Shown here: positions 17,886 through 26,948 of the stretch, one piece after another
Layout: every line of letters begins with the position of its first letter
How positions within the stretch are numbered: position 1 is the stretch's first letter
Assembly (NCBI GenBank): GCA_947367115.1
Contig: CANBCW010000023.1
Location: 1 to 33,789 of the forward strand
Length of the DNA: 33,789 nucleotides
Direction of reading: 5' to 3'
Source: an uncultured Clostridia bacterium
GTDB taxonomy: Bacteria; Bacillota; Clostridia; Oscillospirales; Oscillospiraceae
Made by a program: the position numbers and the translations under genes
The notes under the pieces: generated by a model
Databases searched by the model: none
Seen by the model: the letters and a program-made list of their open reading frames with translations, nothing else
Told to the model about the DNA's origin: nothing

Positions 17886-18920
17886 ATGAAGATCATTCTC
17901 GATGCCATGGGCGGCGACAATGCCCCACAGGCTCCTGTACTGGGCGCGGTGGACGCGGCAAAGGATTTTGGCGCTCAGATCACACTGGTGGGTCGCGGCG
18001 CGGATATTCTGAACGTTTTGAAGGAAAATGGCATTGACGATCTGCCCACCGGCATCACCATCGCCGATGCCGAGGACGTGGTGGATATGCACGACGATCC
18101 GGCTTCCGTATGCCGGAAAAAGAAAAATTCCTCCATGGTTGTCGGACTTCGGATGCTGTCTGAGGATCAGGGCGATGCCTTCATCTCTGCCGGTTCCACC
18201 GGCGCGCTGCTCAGCGGCGCGACCCTGATCGTTAAGCGGGTCAAGGGCATCCGTCGGGCTGCTATGGGTCCCTGCATGCCCAATAAGGCAGGCGGAAAGA
18301 CGGTTCTGCTGGACTGCGGTGCCAATGCCGAGTGCACGCCGGAATTTTTGCTGCAGTTCGGTCTGGTAGGCACTCTGTATGCCCGCAAGACTCTGAACAT
18401 TGAAAACCCCAAAGTGGGTCTGCTGAATATCGGCACCGAGGACAGCAAGGGCACGCCTCTGCAGAAGGAGGCATATGCACTTTTGACCAATGCCCATGAG
18501 AAGGGACTGATCAACTTCATCGGCAATGTGGAAGGCCGGGATGTTCTGCTGGGCGGTGTGGATGTCGTGGTCTGCGACGGCTTCTCCGGCAATGTCCTGC
18601 TGAAATCCATTGAGGGTACGGCCATGTTTATGGGCAGCCTGATGAAACACAAGATTTTTAAGCGCAATGCTCTATCCATGATCGGCTACCTCTTCTGCAA
18701 GAAGGGCGTGGATGAAGTCATGAAAATGATGGATTACCGGGAAATCGGCGGCACCCAGTTCCTTGGTATTAAGAAGCCGGTCATCAAGGCACACGGTTCG
18801 TCTGACCGGCTGGCCTTCCGCAACGCGGTGCGTCAGGCCATGGAGGCTGCCAAAAACGATATGTCCGTGGAGCTGGAGCAGAGCCTTGCGGCGATGAAGG
18901 AGACCGGCGATGATCAGTGA
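17886..18920 (+). CDS. plsX: Phosphate acyltransferase PlsX
   Basis: 'MKIILDAMGGDNAPQAPVLGAV', 'GSTGALLSGA', 'VCDGFSGNVLLKSIEG'. Start trimmed to ATG at 17886 with SD aaagaggtg. Confidence 0.95.
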   Translation: MKIILDAMGGDNAPQAPVLGAVDAAKDFGAQITLVGRGADILNVLKENGIDDLPTGITIADAEDVVDMHDDPASVCRKKKNSSMVVGLRMLSEDQGDAFISAGSTGALLSGATLIVKRVKGIRRAAMGPCMPNKAGGKTVLLDCGANAECTPEFLLQFGLVGTLYARKTLNIENPKVGLLNIGTEDSKGTPLQKEAYALLTNAHEKGLINFIGNVEGRDVLLGGVDVVVCDGFSGNVLLKSIEGTAMFMGSLMKHKIFKRNALSMIGYLFCKKGVDEVMKMMDYREIGGTQFLGIKKPVIKAHGSSDRLAFRNAVRQAMEAAKNDMSVELEQSLAAMKETGDDQ

Positions 18921-19593
18921 TCTGGAGAATGCCATCGGTTACCGTTTCAAGAATATATCCCTGCTGCAAAACGCGTTAGCGCATTCGTCTTATGCCAATG
19001 AGCGCTGGCACAACAGCCTGATGAGCAACGAGCGACTGGAGTTTTTGGGAGACTCCATTCTGGGTATGACCGTGGCGGATTATTTGTACCGTACGTTCCC
19101 TGACCGCCCGGAGGGCGAGCTGACCCGCATGCGTGCGGATATGGTTTGTGAAAAGACGCTGGCTGCTGTGGCGAACCGCGTCGGATTGGGTCAGCATCTG
19201 CTGCTGGGTCACGGCGAGGAACAGGGCGGCGGCAGAAAGCGGGAGTCTATCCTTGCAGACGCGGTGGAGTCCGTCATCGCTGCCTGTTATCTGGATGGCG
19301 GCTTTGAAGCGGCTGCCGGCTTTATTCGCAGCTTTATTTTGTGCCAGGTGCCGGTGAAGCAGCTGCACAATGTGGATTACAAGACTACCTTGCAGGAGTT
19401 GGTGCAGCAGAAGAAAAATCAGGTGCTGACCTATGCTTTGGCAGGGGAGTCCGGCCCGGATCACGATAAGCAGTTCATTGTGGAGGTTTCGCTCAACGGT
19501 GAAGTGGTGGGGCAGGGCGCTGGCCGCAGCAAGAAAAAGGCCGAGCAGGATGCCGCCCGCGCAGCAATCGAAAAACTGTTTCCCGAAAAGTGA
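18910..19593 (+). CDS. rnc: Ribonuclease III
   Basis: 'NERLEFLGDSILGMTVADYLY' signature, 'ADAVESVIAACYLDGG', C-terminal dsRBD. Confidence 0.96.
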   Translation: MISDLENAIGYRFKNISLLQNALAHSSYANERWHNSLMSNERLEFLGDSILGMTVADYLYRTFPDRPEGELTRMRADMVCEKTLAAVANRVGLGQHLLLGHGEEQGGGRKRESILADAVESVIAACYLDGGFEAAAGFIRSFILCQVPVKQLHNVDYKTTLQELVQQKKNQVLTYALAGESGPDHDKQFIVEVSLNGEVVGQGAGRSKKKAEQDAARAAIEKLFPEK

Positions 19594-19600
19594 ATGTAAG

Positions 19601-19629
19601 GACTGCCGGAACTCCGGCAGTCTTTTTTT
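19601..19629 (+). terminator. Rho-independent terminator downstream of rnc
   Basis: GACTGCCGG (19601-19609) / CCGGCAGTC (19614-19622) followed by T7. Confidence 0.92.
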
Positions 19630-19641
19630 GTGATATGGTAC

Positions 19642-19737
19642 GGTAAATTGTTGTTTACGGGTTTAATAAACAAACGCGCCCGTAGGGGCCGATGTGGTCA
19701 TCGGCCCCTACGGTGGGCACGTAAACAACAATTTACC
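19642..19737. repeat. Nested palindromic element upstream of smc
   Basis: Outer perfect 18-bp arms GGTAAATTGTTGTTTACG (19642-19659) / CGTAAACAACAATTTACC (19720-19737); inner perfect 15-bp arms CCGTAGGGGCCGATG (19680-19694) / CATCGGCCCCTACGG (19699-19713). Confidence 0.9.
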
Positions 19738-19773
19738 ATCCCAAACAAGATGACCGGGGCGGGAAAGAAAACC

Positions 19774-19802
19774 TTGCAATTTGGAGTCTTCCGCGGTATA
19801 AT
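19774..19802 (+). promoter_or_regulatory. Promoter of smc
   Basis: TTGCAA (19774-19779) - 17 nt - TATAAT (19797-19802). Confidence 0.75.
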
Positions 19803-19841
19803 AAAGTGATTTATTTTACATATTTCTAATGAGGTTTTGCT

Positions 19842-22800
19842 GTGTATTTAAAATCTTTGGAAGTGCAGGGCTTTAAGTCCTTCCCGGATAAGACGCTGAT
19901 CCGGTTTGGTGATGATATCACGGCCATTGTAGGCCCCAACGGCTCCGGTAAATCGAATATTTCTGACGCGATCCTATGGGTCATGGGCGAGCAGAGCAGC
20001 AAGACGCTCCGCGGTGCCAAGATGGAGGACGTGATCTTCGGCGGCACCCAAAAGCGCCCCGCCGTGGGCTTCGCGGAGGCGACGCTGACGCTGGATAATT
20101 CGGATCGTGCGCTGGCGTACGATGCCGATGAGGTCATGGTGACCCGGCGGTACTACCGCTCCGGTGACAGTGAGTATTACATCAATAAGCAATCCGCCCG
20201 CCTGAAGGACATCAACGAGATGTTCATGGACACCGGCTTGGGGCGGGAGGGATACTCCAACATCGGCCAGGGACGTATCGATGAGATCCTGTCCCTTAAG
20301 AGTGCCGACCGCCGTGAGATCTTTGAGGAGGCGGCCGGTATTTCCAAGTACCGCCACCGCAAGGAAGAGACGGAACGGAAGCTGGAAAAAACGGAAGATA
20401 ACCTGACCCGCATCAACGATAAGGTGTCTGAGCTGGAGCTGCAGCTGGAACCCCTGAAGGTGCAGTCCGAGAAAGCCAAAAAGTATCTGGAATTGAAGGA
20501 TGAACTGCAGGGCGTGGAAGTTGCCGTTTGGCTGGATACGCTGGATAAGCTCTCTGCCGCCGCAAAAAAGGCAGAGGAGGACTATGCCTCCGCGTCTTTC
20601 GTGCTGCAGCAGGCGCATGACGATCTGGATCGGCTTTATAACCAGGCTACGGAACTGGCGGAGATTCTCCACCGCCGTGACGGAGAATTGGAGACTGTCC
20701 GGGTCAAGGTGAATATGCTTGAATCCACCCATCAGCAGTTGGACGGCCAGATGGCTGTGCTGCGAGGCAATGTGGAGAATAACAATAATAATATCGCCCG
20801 GATCGAGGAAGAACTCCGGGGCGATGAAGACCGCAGCGGCGGGATTGTGGCGCAGATCGAACAGGCGCGCAGCCGTATTACGGAAATTGATGAAGCGCTG
20901 GCACAGAAGCGCCGGGTGCTCACAGGGCTGCAGCAGGAGCTGACGGCTATGACTGCCAATGCGCAGGGGCTGACCAGACAGTTCCTGGAGCTGCGCGGCA
21001 AGGAAACGAGCCTTGCGGCAGATCTGGCGGGGCGCGAAGCGGATATCCGCGGCCTGGAAGACAGCATGGCTCAGACAGCGGAGCGTCTGGGGCAGCTGAA
21101 GGATGATCTGCGTTCTGGCAGCGCCCGGGAACAGGAGGCACGTTCCAATCTGGAAAACTGCCGCAGAGAGCTGCGTAAGGCGCAGGATGATGTAACGGCG
21201 GCGAATAATACCATTTCCGGTTATGCGCTGCGTCAGAATACCCGCTTAAAGCGCCGGGACGAGCTGGCGCAGAGCCTGCGGGAGCTGAACAGTCAACTGG
21301 ATTCGGTCAGCGCCAAAGCCAAGGTGTTCCGAGCCATGGAGCGGGATTTTGAAAGCTATCAGAAATCCGTCCGTATGGTCATGCAGGAGGCACAGAGAGG
21401 CAGCCTGCGCAACATCCATGGGCCGGTTTCCCGGCTGATTCGCACGGACGACAGCTATACGGTTGCCATTGAGATCGCCCTGGGCGGTGCCATGCAGCAG
21501 ATCGTGGTGGAGTCCGAAGCGGACGGTAAAGCAGCAATCTCTTATTTGAAACGTACCGGAGGCGGACGCGCTACCTTCCTGCCGTTGTCCACCATTCAGG
21601 GGCGGGCTTTGCAGGAAAATGGCCTGGAAAGCTGCCGCGGCTATGTGGGTATCGCGTCGGCACTGGTCAGCGCTGACCAGCGCTACCGTGGCATTGTGGA
21701 CAATCTGCTGGGACGCATCGTCATTGTGCAGGATATTGATGCCGCCATCAGCATGGCCAACAAATATCATAACCGCTTCAAAATCGTCACGCTGGACGGT
21801 CAGGTCATAAACCCCGGCGGTTCCATGACCGGCGGCTCTGTTAATAAGGAGGCGGGCATTCTGTCCCGCGCCAATGAGCTGGAGAAGCTGACAAACCGGG
21901 AAAAAGACCTGCAGCAGAAAAAGATGATCGCGGAAGCGGAGCTGACGGAGGCGCAGCGGTCTTTGGATCAGGTGGAGTTCCAGATCGGCACGGCCAGAGA
22001 TCAGCTCCGTGAAGCGGAGGATCAGGTGCTCCGACTCCAAGGCCAGGAAAAGCAGCATGAGATTCTTCTTCATGCGATCGTGGATGCGGCCGCTTCCGCA
22101 CAGCGGGAGTGTGACGCTCTGGAGGAACGCCAGCGTGCGGATCGGGAGCGTTATGCCGCTCAGCAGGCGAAGATTCAGGTCTATACTGCCCAGCTGGCGG
22201 ATACCCGGGCACAGCTCGCGTCGCTGGAGGGAAGTCAGTCTGAAACCGCCAATGTAACCGCGCAGATCACGGAGCGGATGACAGCACTTAAGACGGAAGA
22301 AGCGGCGTTGGATGCGGAGCGCAATACTGCTGAAAATCATATTGCCGACCTTCAGAGTCTGCGTGGAGCTATGGAAGGCGACCGAGCCAAGAAATTGGCA
22401 CTGAAAGATGCCATCACGGCAGACAATGAACGTCTGGAGAAGGAAATTGCCCGGCTTCAGGAGCACCAGCGTGAAAATGACCATGATGCGGCCGATATGC
22501 GCCGTGCCATGGAGCGTGTGATCGCGGATCGGGCTGAGGCGGAAGCCACCAAGACCCGATCCGAGCGTGAAGCACAGGAGAAGAATAAGGATATCCTGAA
22601 TATGGAGCGTGCCTGTGCGCTGTTGGAGCAGAAGAAGGTCACGACAGCCATGGAGGAGCGCCAGATCATCGACAAACTGTGGGATTCCTACGGCCTGACC
22701 CCCGGCACGGCTGCGGAGCATCGTGGACAGATCGAATCCGTCACCGCCGGTAACCGCCGGATTGCTGAATTGAAGCGCAAAATTTCTGCTTTGGGTACGC

Positions 22801-23414
22801 CCAACCTGGGTGCCATTGAGGAATACGCCCGAGTGAATGAGCGTTATACGTATCTCAGCGCCCAGCGGGATGACGTTATGACCTCCAAGCGGGAGCTGGA
22901 GAGCATCATCCGGGGCATCACCCAAGAGATGACTACCATCTTTGTGACGGAGTTTGAGAAAATCGACCATTACTTCGGGCAGGTTTTTGAAGAAATGTTC
23001 GGCGGCGGTAAAGGACAGCTGATTCTGGAGGATAAGGACAACCCCCTGACCTGCGGCATCGAAATTCGTGTCCAGCCCCCCGGAAAGCAGGTAAAGACCA
23101 TCACGCTGCTCTCCGGCGGCGAAAAGGCTTTCGTGGCCACGGCGCTGTACTTTTCTATTTTGAAGGTGCGGCCGACGCCCTTCTGCCTGCTTGACGAGAT
23201 CGACGCGGCACTGGACGACCGAAACGTGGAGCGGTTCGCTTCGTATCTGCACAATCTGAGCAAAAAGACGCAGTTTATTGTGATTACGCACCGCCGTGGT
23301 ACGATGGAGGCATCCGATGTACTCTACGGCGTGACCATGCAGGAGCAGGGTGTCTCCAAGCTGCTGCGGCTGGATCTGAACCAGATGGAAGAATATCTGG
23401 GCATTGTAGAATAA
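19842..23414 (+). CDS. smc: Chromosome segregation protein SMC
   Basis: 1190 aa; Walker A 'GPNGSGKSNISDAI', hinge region with 'GGSMTGGS', C-terminal 'LLSGGEKAFVATAL' and 'LLDEIDAALDD'. GTG start. Confidence 0.97.
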   Translation: MYLKSLEVQGFKSFPDKTLIRFGDDITAIVGPNGSGKSNISDAILWVMGEQSSKTLRGAKMEDVIFGGTQKRPAVGFAEATLTLDNSDRALAYDADEVMVTRRYYRSGDSEYYINKQSARLKDINEMFMDTGLGREGYSNIGQGRIDEILSLKSADRREIFEEAAGISKYRHRKEETERKLEKTEDNLTRINDKVSELELQLEPLKVQSEKAKKYLELKDELQGVEVAVWLDTLDKLSAAAKKAEEDYASASFVLQQAHDDLDRLYNQATELAEILHRRDGELETVRVKVNMLESTHQQLDGQMAVLRGNVENNNNNIARIEEELRGDEDRSGGIVAQIEQARSRITEIDEALAQKRRVLTGLQQELTAMTANAQGLTRQFLELRGKETSLAADLAGREADIRGLEDSMAQTAERLGQLKDDLRSGSAREQEARSNLENCRRELRKAQDDVTAANNTISGYALRQNTRLKRRDELAQSLRELNSQLDSVSAKAKVFRAMERDFESYQKSVRMVMQEAQRGSLRNIHGPVSRLIRTDDSYTVAIEIALGGAMQQIVVESEADGKAAISYLKRTGGGRATFLPLSTIQGRALQENGLESCRGYVGIASALVSADQRYRGIVDNLLGRIVIVQDIDAAISMANKYHNRFKIVTLDGQVINPGGSMTGGSVNKEAGILSRANELEKLTNREKDLQQKKMIAEAELTEAQRSLDQVEFQIGTARDQLREAEDQVLRLQGQEKQHEILLHAIVDAAASAQRECDALEERQRADRERYAAQQAKIQVYTAQLADTRAQLASLEGSQSETANVTAQITERMTALKTEEAALDAERNTAENHIADLQSLRGAMEGDRAKKLALKDAITADNERLEKEIARLQEHQRENDHDAADMRRAMERVIADRAEAEATKTRSEREAQEKNKDILNMERACALLEQKKVTTAMEERQIIDKLWDSYGLTPGTAAEHRGQIESVTAGNRRIAELKRKISALGTPNLGAIEEYARVNERYTYLSAQRDDVMTSKRELESIIRGITQEMTTIFVTEFEKIDHYFGQVFEEMFGGGKGQLILEDKDNPLTCGIEIRVQPPGKQVKTITLLSGGEKAFVATALYFSILKVRPTPFCLLDEIDAALDDRNVERFASYLHNLSKKTQFIVITHRRGTMEASDVLYGVTMQEQGVSKLLRLDLNQMEEYLGIVE

Positions 23415-23419
23415 TGATA

Positions 23420-23473
23420 AATTACAAATTATTAATGATTACTGAAGTCTCTCGATATCTGTAATTTGTAATT
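23420..23473. repeat. AT-rich inverted repeat, family B copy 1
   Basis: Perfect AATTACAAATTA (23420-23431) / TAATTTGTAATT (23462-23473). Confidence 0.7.
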
Positions 23474-23508
23474 ATGAATTTATAATTGACGACTGAAAGG
23501 AGTCAAGA

Positions 23509-24414
23509 ATGGGATTTTTTGATAAGATCAAGGCCGGACTAGCCAAAACGAGAGATGCGCTGAGCAATACCCTTGGCAGCGTGTTCTCCGGCTTCAGCCA
23601 GCTTGATGATGATTTTTATGATGAATTGGAAGAAAGCCTGATTCTTGCGGATCTTGGCGTAGAAACTGCCACGAAGGCCACCGAGCGTTTGCGCAAGGTG
23701 ATCAAGGAGGAGCATCTGAAAACGCCCGAGGAAGCAAAGACCGCATTAAAGAACATTCTCGTGGAAATGCTGAACGTGGGTGATGTGGCGCTGAATCTCA
23801 GCACGACGCCGTCTGTGATTCTGGTCATCGGTGTCAACGGCGTTGGCAAGACTACCACCATTGGCAAGATCGCCACCCAGCTGGTCAAGCAGGGGAAAAA
23901 GGTTCTGCTGGTGGCCGGTGATACCTTCCGCGCCGCCGCGGCGGATCAGCTGGAAGTGTGGGCAGGCAGAAGCGGTGCCGACATTGTCCGCCAGCATGAA
24001 GGCGCGGACCCTGCTTCCGTGGTATACGATGGGATTCAGGCTGCCCGCGCCCGGAATGTGGACGTAATTATCGTGGACACTGCCGGACGGCTCCACAATA
24101 AGGCCAACTTGATGAATGAGCTGAATAAGATCAGCCGCATCGTGAACCGGGAGCTGCCCGATGCCGCGAAAGAAGTTCTGCTGGTGCTGGATGGCACCAC
24201 CGGCCAGAATGGTCTCATTCAGGCAAAGCAATTCAAGGAGATCGCCGGTGTCACAGCTATCGCTTTGACCAAGCTGGATGGCACTGCCAAGGGCGGTATC
24301 GTGATCGCTGTGTCCGACGCGCTGCAGATCCCTGTGAAATTCGTGGGCGTTGGCGAGCAGGCCGATGATCTGATGCCCTTCGTGGCCCGGGATTTTGTAG
24401 AGGCGTTGATTTAA
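23509..24414 (+). CDS. ftsY: Signal recognition particle receptor FtsY
   Basis: SRP GTPase NG domain: 'GVNGVGKTTTIGKIA', 'AGDTFRAAAADQLEVWAGR', 'DTAGRLHNKANLMNEL', 'TKLDGTAKGG'. Confidence 0.97.
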   Translation: MGFFDKIKAGLAKTRDALSNTLGSVFSGFSQLDDDFYDELEESLILADLGVETATKATERLRKVIKEEHLKTPEEAKTALKNILVEMLNVGDVALNLSTTPSVILVIGVNGVGKTTTIGKIATQLVKQGKKVLLVAGDTFRAAAADQLEVWAGRSGADIVRQHEGADPASVVYDGIQAARARNVDVIIVDTAGRLHNKANLMNELNKISRIVNRELPDAAKEVLLVLDGTTGQNGLIQAKQFKEIAGVTAIALTKLDGTAKGGIVIAVSDALQIPVKFVGVGEQADDLMPFVARDFVEALI

Positions 24415-24421
24415 AATTGGT

Positions 24422-24523
24422 GTCATTGCGAGCCAGTCATCACTGAATTTTGGTATGATTGCCACCGGCAATCATTAGGATTGCAATTCGCTGCGCGGCG
24501 CACCGCTGGCGTGGCAATCTCCC
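24422..24523. repeat. Dispersed palindromic repeat, family A, partial copy
   Basis: GTCATTGCGAGCCAGT (from 24422) ... CGTGGCAATCTCCC (ending about 24523); the left end and internal motif match the 25616 copy, but the right CTCGCAATGAC end is missing. Confidence 0.65.
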
Positions 24524-24541
24524 GGATAGTTAGGAGAATGT

Positions 24542-25147
24542 ATGAAAATCGTATTAGCTAGTAAAAACCCGCACAAGCTGGTGGAGATCAGTAAGATCAC
24601 GGAAAAATTCGGCTTTGAGCTGATCCTTCAGTCCGAGCTGGGCATTGATATTGATGTTGAGGAGACCGGCACCACGTTTGAGGAAAACTCTTTTCTGAAG
24701 GCGGAAGCGGTGATGAAGGCCACCGGACTGCCTGCGCTGGCGGATGACTCCGGCATTGCGGTGGATGCCTTAAACGGCGAGCCGGGGATCTATTCCGCCC
24801 GGTACGGCTTTGATGAAAGTCTGGATGACTGGGGCAGACTTCAGCTTTTGCTGAAGAATACGGAGCATGTGCCCGACGGTCAGCGCCAGGCGCAATTCGT
24901 CTGCGTCATCACCATGGTCACCCCGGATGGGCAAGTCATTCAGGCGCGCGGCGAGATCCACGGTGAGCTGCTTCGTGAGGCGAGGGGCGAAAATGGCTTC
25001 GGCTACGATCCGATCTTCTACTATCCGCCCTTTGGTATGACCACAGCGGAGATGAGCGCGGAGGATAAGAATAAGGTCTCCCACCGGGGCAATGCCCTGA
25101 ATGTGTTTTATGAGAAGTTAAAGGAGGCAGGTTATGCTGACAAGTAA
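24542..25147 (+). CDS. rdgB: XTP/dITP diphosphatase (RdgB/HAM1 family)
   Basis: 'IVLASKNPHKLVEI', 'ALADDSGIAVDALNGEPGIYSARYG', 'GFGYDPIFYYP', 'KVSHRGNAL'. Confidence 0.96.
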   Translation: MKIVLASKNPHKLVEISKITEKFGFELILQSELGIDIDVEETGTTFEENSFLKAEAVMKATGLPALADDSGIAVDALNGEPGIYSARYGFDESLDDWGRLQLLLKNTEHVPDGQRQAQFVCVITMVTPDGQVIQARGEIHGELLREARGENGFGYDPIFYYPPFGMTTAEMSAEDKNKVSHRGNALNVFYEKLKEAGYADK

Positions 25148-25604
25148 AGAGCGCGCGGAGCTGCGCTCCAAAGCCAATACCCTGGATACGACCCTGATGG
25201 TCGGCAAGGGCGGCGTGACGGAAATGGTCATTGCCGAGGCGGAAAACCAGCTCACAGCCAGAGAATTAGTGAAAGGAAAGGTGCTGGAGGGTGCGTTTAT
25301 GACCCCCAGAGAGGTGTCTGACGCGATCTGTGAAGTCACCGGGGCTGACGGCGTGGCGGTGATCGGCACCAAGTTTGTGATCTATCGTTTCAGCGAAAAG
25401 TGCCAGGAGGAGCGCAATGCTACCGGACGAGCCAAGCGAAAGGCAACACCGGTGAGCAAGGCAGACCCGGTTCGCAAGGGAATCCGCGCCCGCCGTGCCG
25501 CCGAAAAGAAGGTGCGCGAGCAGCGCAATGAATATTTCCGGCAGCAGGCCATCGAAAAATCCATCGAAAAGGCCAGAGAAAAGCAACTCCGGGGCGAAGA
25601 GTAA
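25134..25604 (+). CDS. yhbY: YhbY/CRM-domain RNA-binding protein with charged C-terminal extension
   Basis: 'LTSKERAELRSKANTLDTTLMVGKGGVTEMVIAEAENQLTARELVKGKV' CRM domain (GKGG); about 55-residue basic/acidic tail. Confidence 0.88.
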   Translation: MLTSKERAELRSKANTLDTTLMVGKGGVTEMVIAEAENQLTARELVKGKVLEGAFMTPREVSDAICEVTGADGVAVIGTKFVIYRFSEKCQEERNATGRAKRKATPVSKADPVRKGIRARRAAEKKVREQRNEYFRQQAIEKSIEKAREKQLRGEE

Positions 25605-25615
25605 CAAAAATTTGT

Positions 25616-25722
25616 GTCATTGCGAGCCAGTGCGCACACTGGCGTGGCAATCTCCTGAGATTTCTGTATATTCTATTCATCGGGGGGATTGTCACGTCGG
25701 CCTGCGGTCTCCTCGCAATGAC
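25616..25722. repeat. Dispersed palindromic repeat, family A, full copy
   Basis: GTCATTGCGAG (25616-25626) / CTCGCAATGAC (25712-25722) terminal inverted repeats, with internal CGTGGCAATCTCC and GGGGATTGTCACG. Confidence 0.82.
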
Positions 25723-25744
25723 AGCAAAAGTTGGGGGCGTGTTT

Positions 25745-26932
25745 ATGGACAGGATCGGCATTTACGGCGGTACCTTTAATCCGCCGCATATCGGACACAT
25801 TCGGGCTGCTGTGGACGCAGTGCGGACGTTGGAACTGACGAAACTATATGTGATTCCGGATCGTATTGCGCCTCATAAAGAGATTCCGGAAGGCTCTCCC
25901 TCTCCGCAGCAGCGGTTGGAGATGATCCGCGTTGCTTTAAGCGGTGAGTCCAATGTTGAGATTTTGGACATCGAGCTGCGCCGGGAAGGGAAGAGCTACA
26001 CCTACGAGACGGTGGAGCAGCTTCACGTCCTGCACCCTGATGCGGAGCTGATTCTGCTGATGGGAACAGATATGTTCCTCAGCTTCCATGAGTGGCGCTG
26101 TACGGAGAAGATCTTAGCGCAGGCATCTCTTGGCGTGTTTTACCGTGGCGACCGGGGAGAAAAAGCTGCCATTGCTGCCCGGAAAGCCGAAATGGAAACC
26201 GCCGGACACAGGATTTATCTGGTTTGCAATGACGTGGTGGACATTTCTTCCAGCGATCTGCGCCGGATGCTGGTGTTCCGCTGTGCCGCGCCGTTCCTGC
26301 CCAATGGTGTAGGAATGTATATCCGGGAAAACAGCCTGTATGGGACTGGACGTGATTATCGCAGCTTGCCGATGGACGAGCTGGAGAAGGTCGTGGTGAG
26401 CCTGCTGAAAAAGAGCCGGGTGAATCATGTCCTAGGCTGCCGGGATACGGCGGTGGAATTGGCAAGGCGTTGGGGCGCGGACGAGACGGACGCTGCACGG
26501 GCCGGTATTCTCCATGACATTACCAAAGCGCTGGACGGCCCCCTGCAATTGACATTGTGCGCCGAATATGGTACGATACTAAGCGATTTTGGAAAAAAGT
26601 ACCCTAAGACCCTCCACGCGCTCACAGGAGCCTTAGTGGCGGAGCGGATCTTCGGCGAAAACGAAGCGGTGATCAATGCCATCCGCAGCCATACCACGGG
26701 AAAAGCAGACATGAACCTGCTTGAGAAGATCATTTACGTGGCAGACTATATGGAACCCAACCGGGATTTCCCCGGGGTGGACAGGCTCCGTCAGCTTGCT
26801 TTCTCGGACATTGATGCTGCCCTGAAGCTGGGGCTGGAAATGACCCTGGAGCATTTGAAGGGGCAGGGGAATGAAGTATCTCCTGAATCCCGGGAAGCGC
26901 TGGCTTTTTTAAATACAAAAACAACTGTTTAA
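25745..26932 (+). CDS. nadD: Nicotinate-nucleotide adenylyltransferase fused to a YqeK-type HD phosphohydrolase
   Basis: N-terminal 'IGIYGGTFNPPHIGHI' nucleotidyltransferase and 'DISSSDLRRML'; C-terminal HD domain 'RVNHVLGCRDTAVELARRWGADETDAARAGILHDITKAL' and 'IRSHTTGKADMNLLEKIIYVADYMEPNRDF'. Start trimmed from 25718 to ATG at 25745. Confidence 0.93.
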   Translation: MDRIGIYGGTFNPPHIGHIRAAVDAVRTLELTKLYVIPDRIAPHKEIPEGSPSPQQRLEMIRVALSGESNVEILDIELRREGKSYTYETVEQLHVLHPDAELILLMGTDMFLSFHEWRCTEKILAQASLGVFYRGDRGEKAAIAARKAEMETAGHRIYLVCNDVVDISSSDLRRMLVFRCAAPFLPNGVGMYIRENSLYGTGRDYRSLPMDELEKVVVSLLKKSRVNHVLGCRDTAVELARRWGADETDAARAGILHDITKALDGPLQLTLCAEYGTILSDFGKKYPKTLHALTGALVAERIFGENEAVINAIRSHTTGKADMNLLEKIIYVADYMEPNRDFPGVDRLRQLAFSDIDAALKLGLEMTLEHLKGQGNEVSPESREALAFLNTKTTV

Positions 26933-26948
26933 GGAAAGGACAGATAAA

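Noticed and set aside
21246-23291. 681-aa antisense ORF over smc
   Set aside because: Lies wholly within smc; a long open antisense frame arises because codons whose complements are stops are rare in this GC-rich gene.
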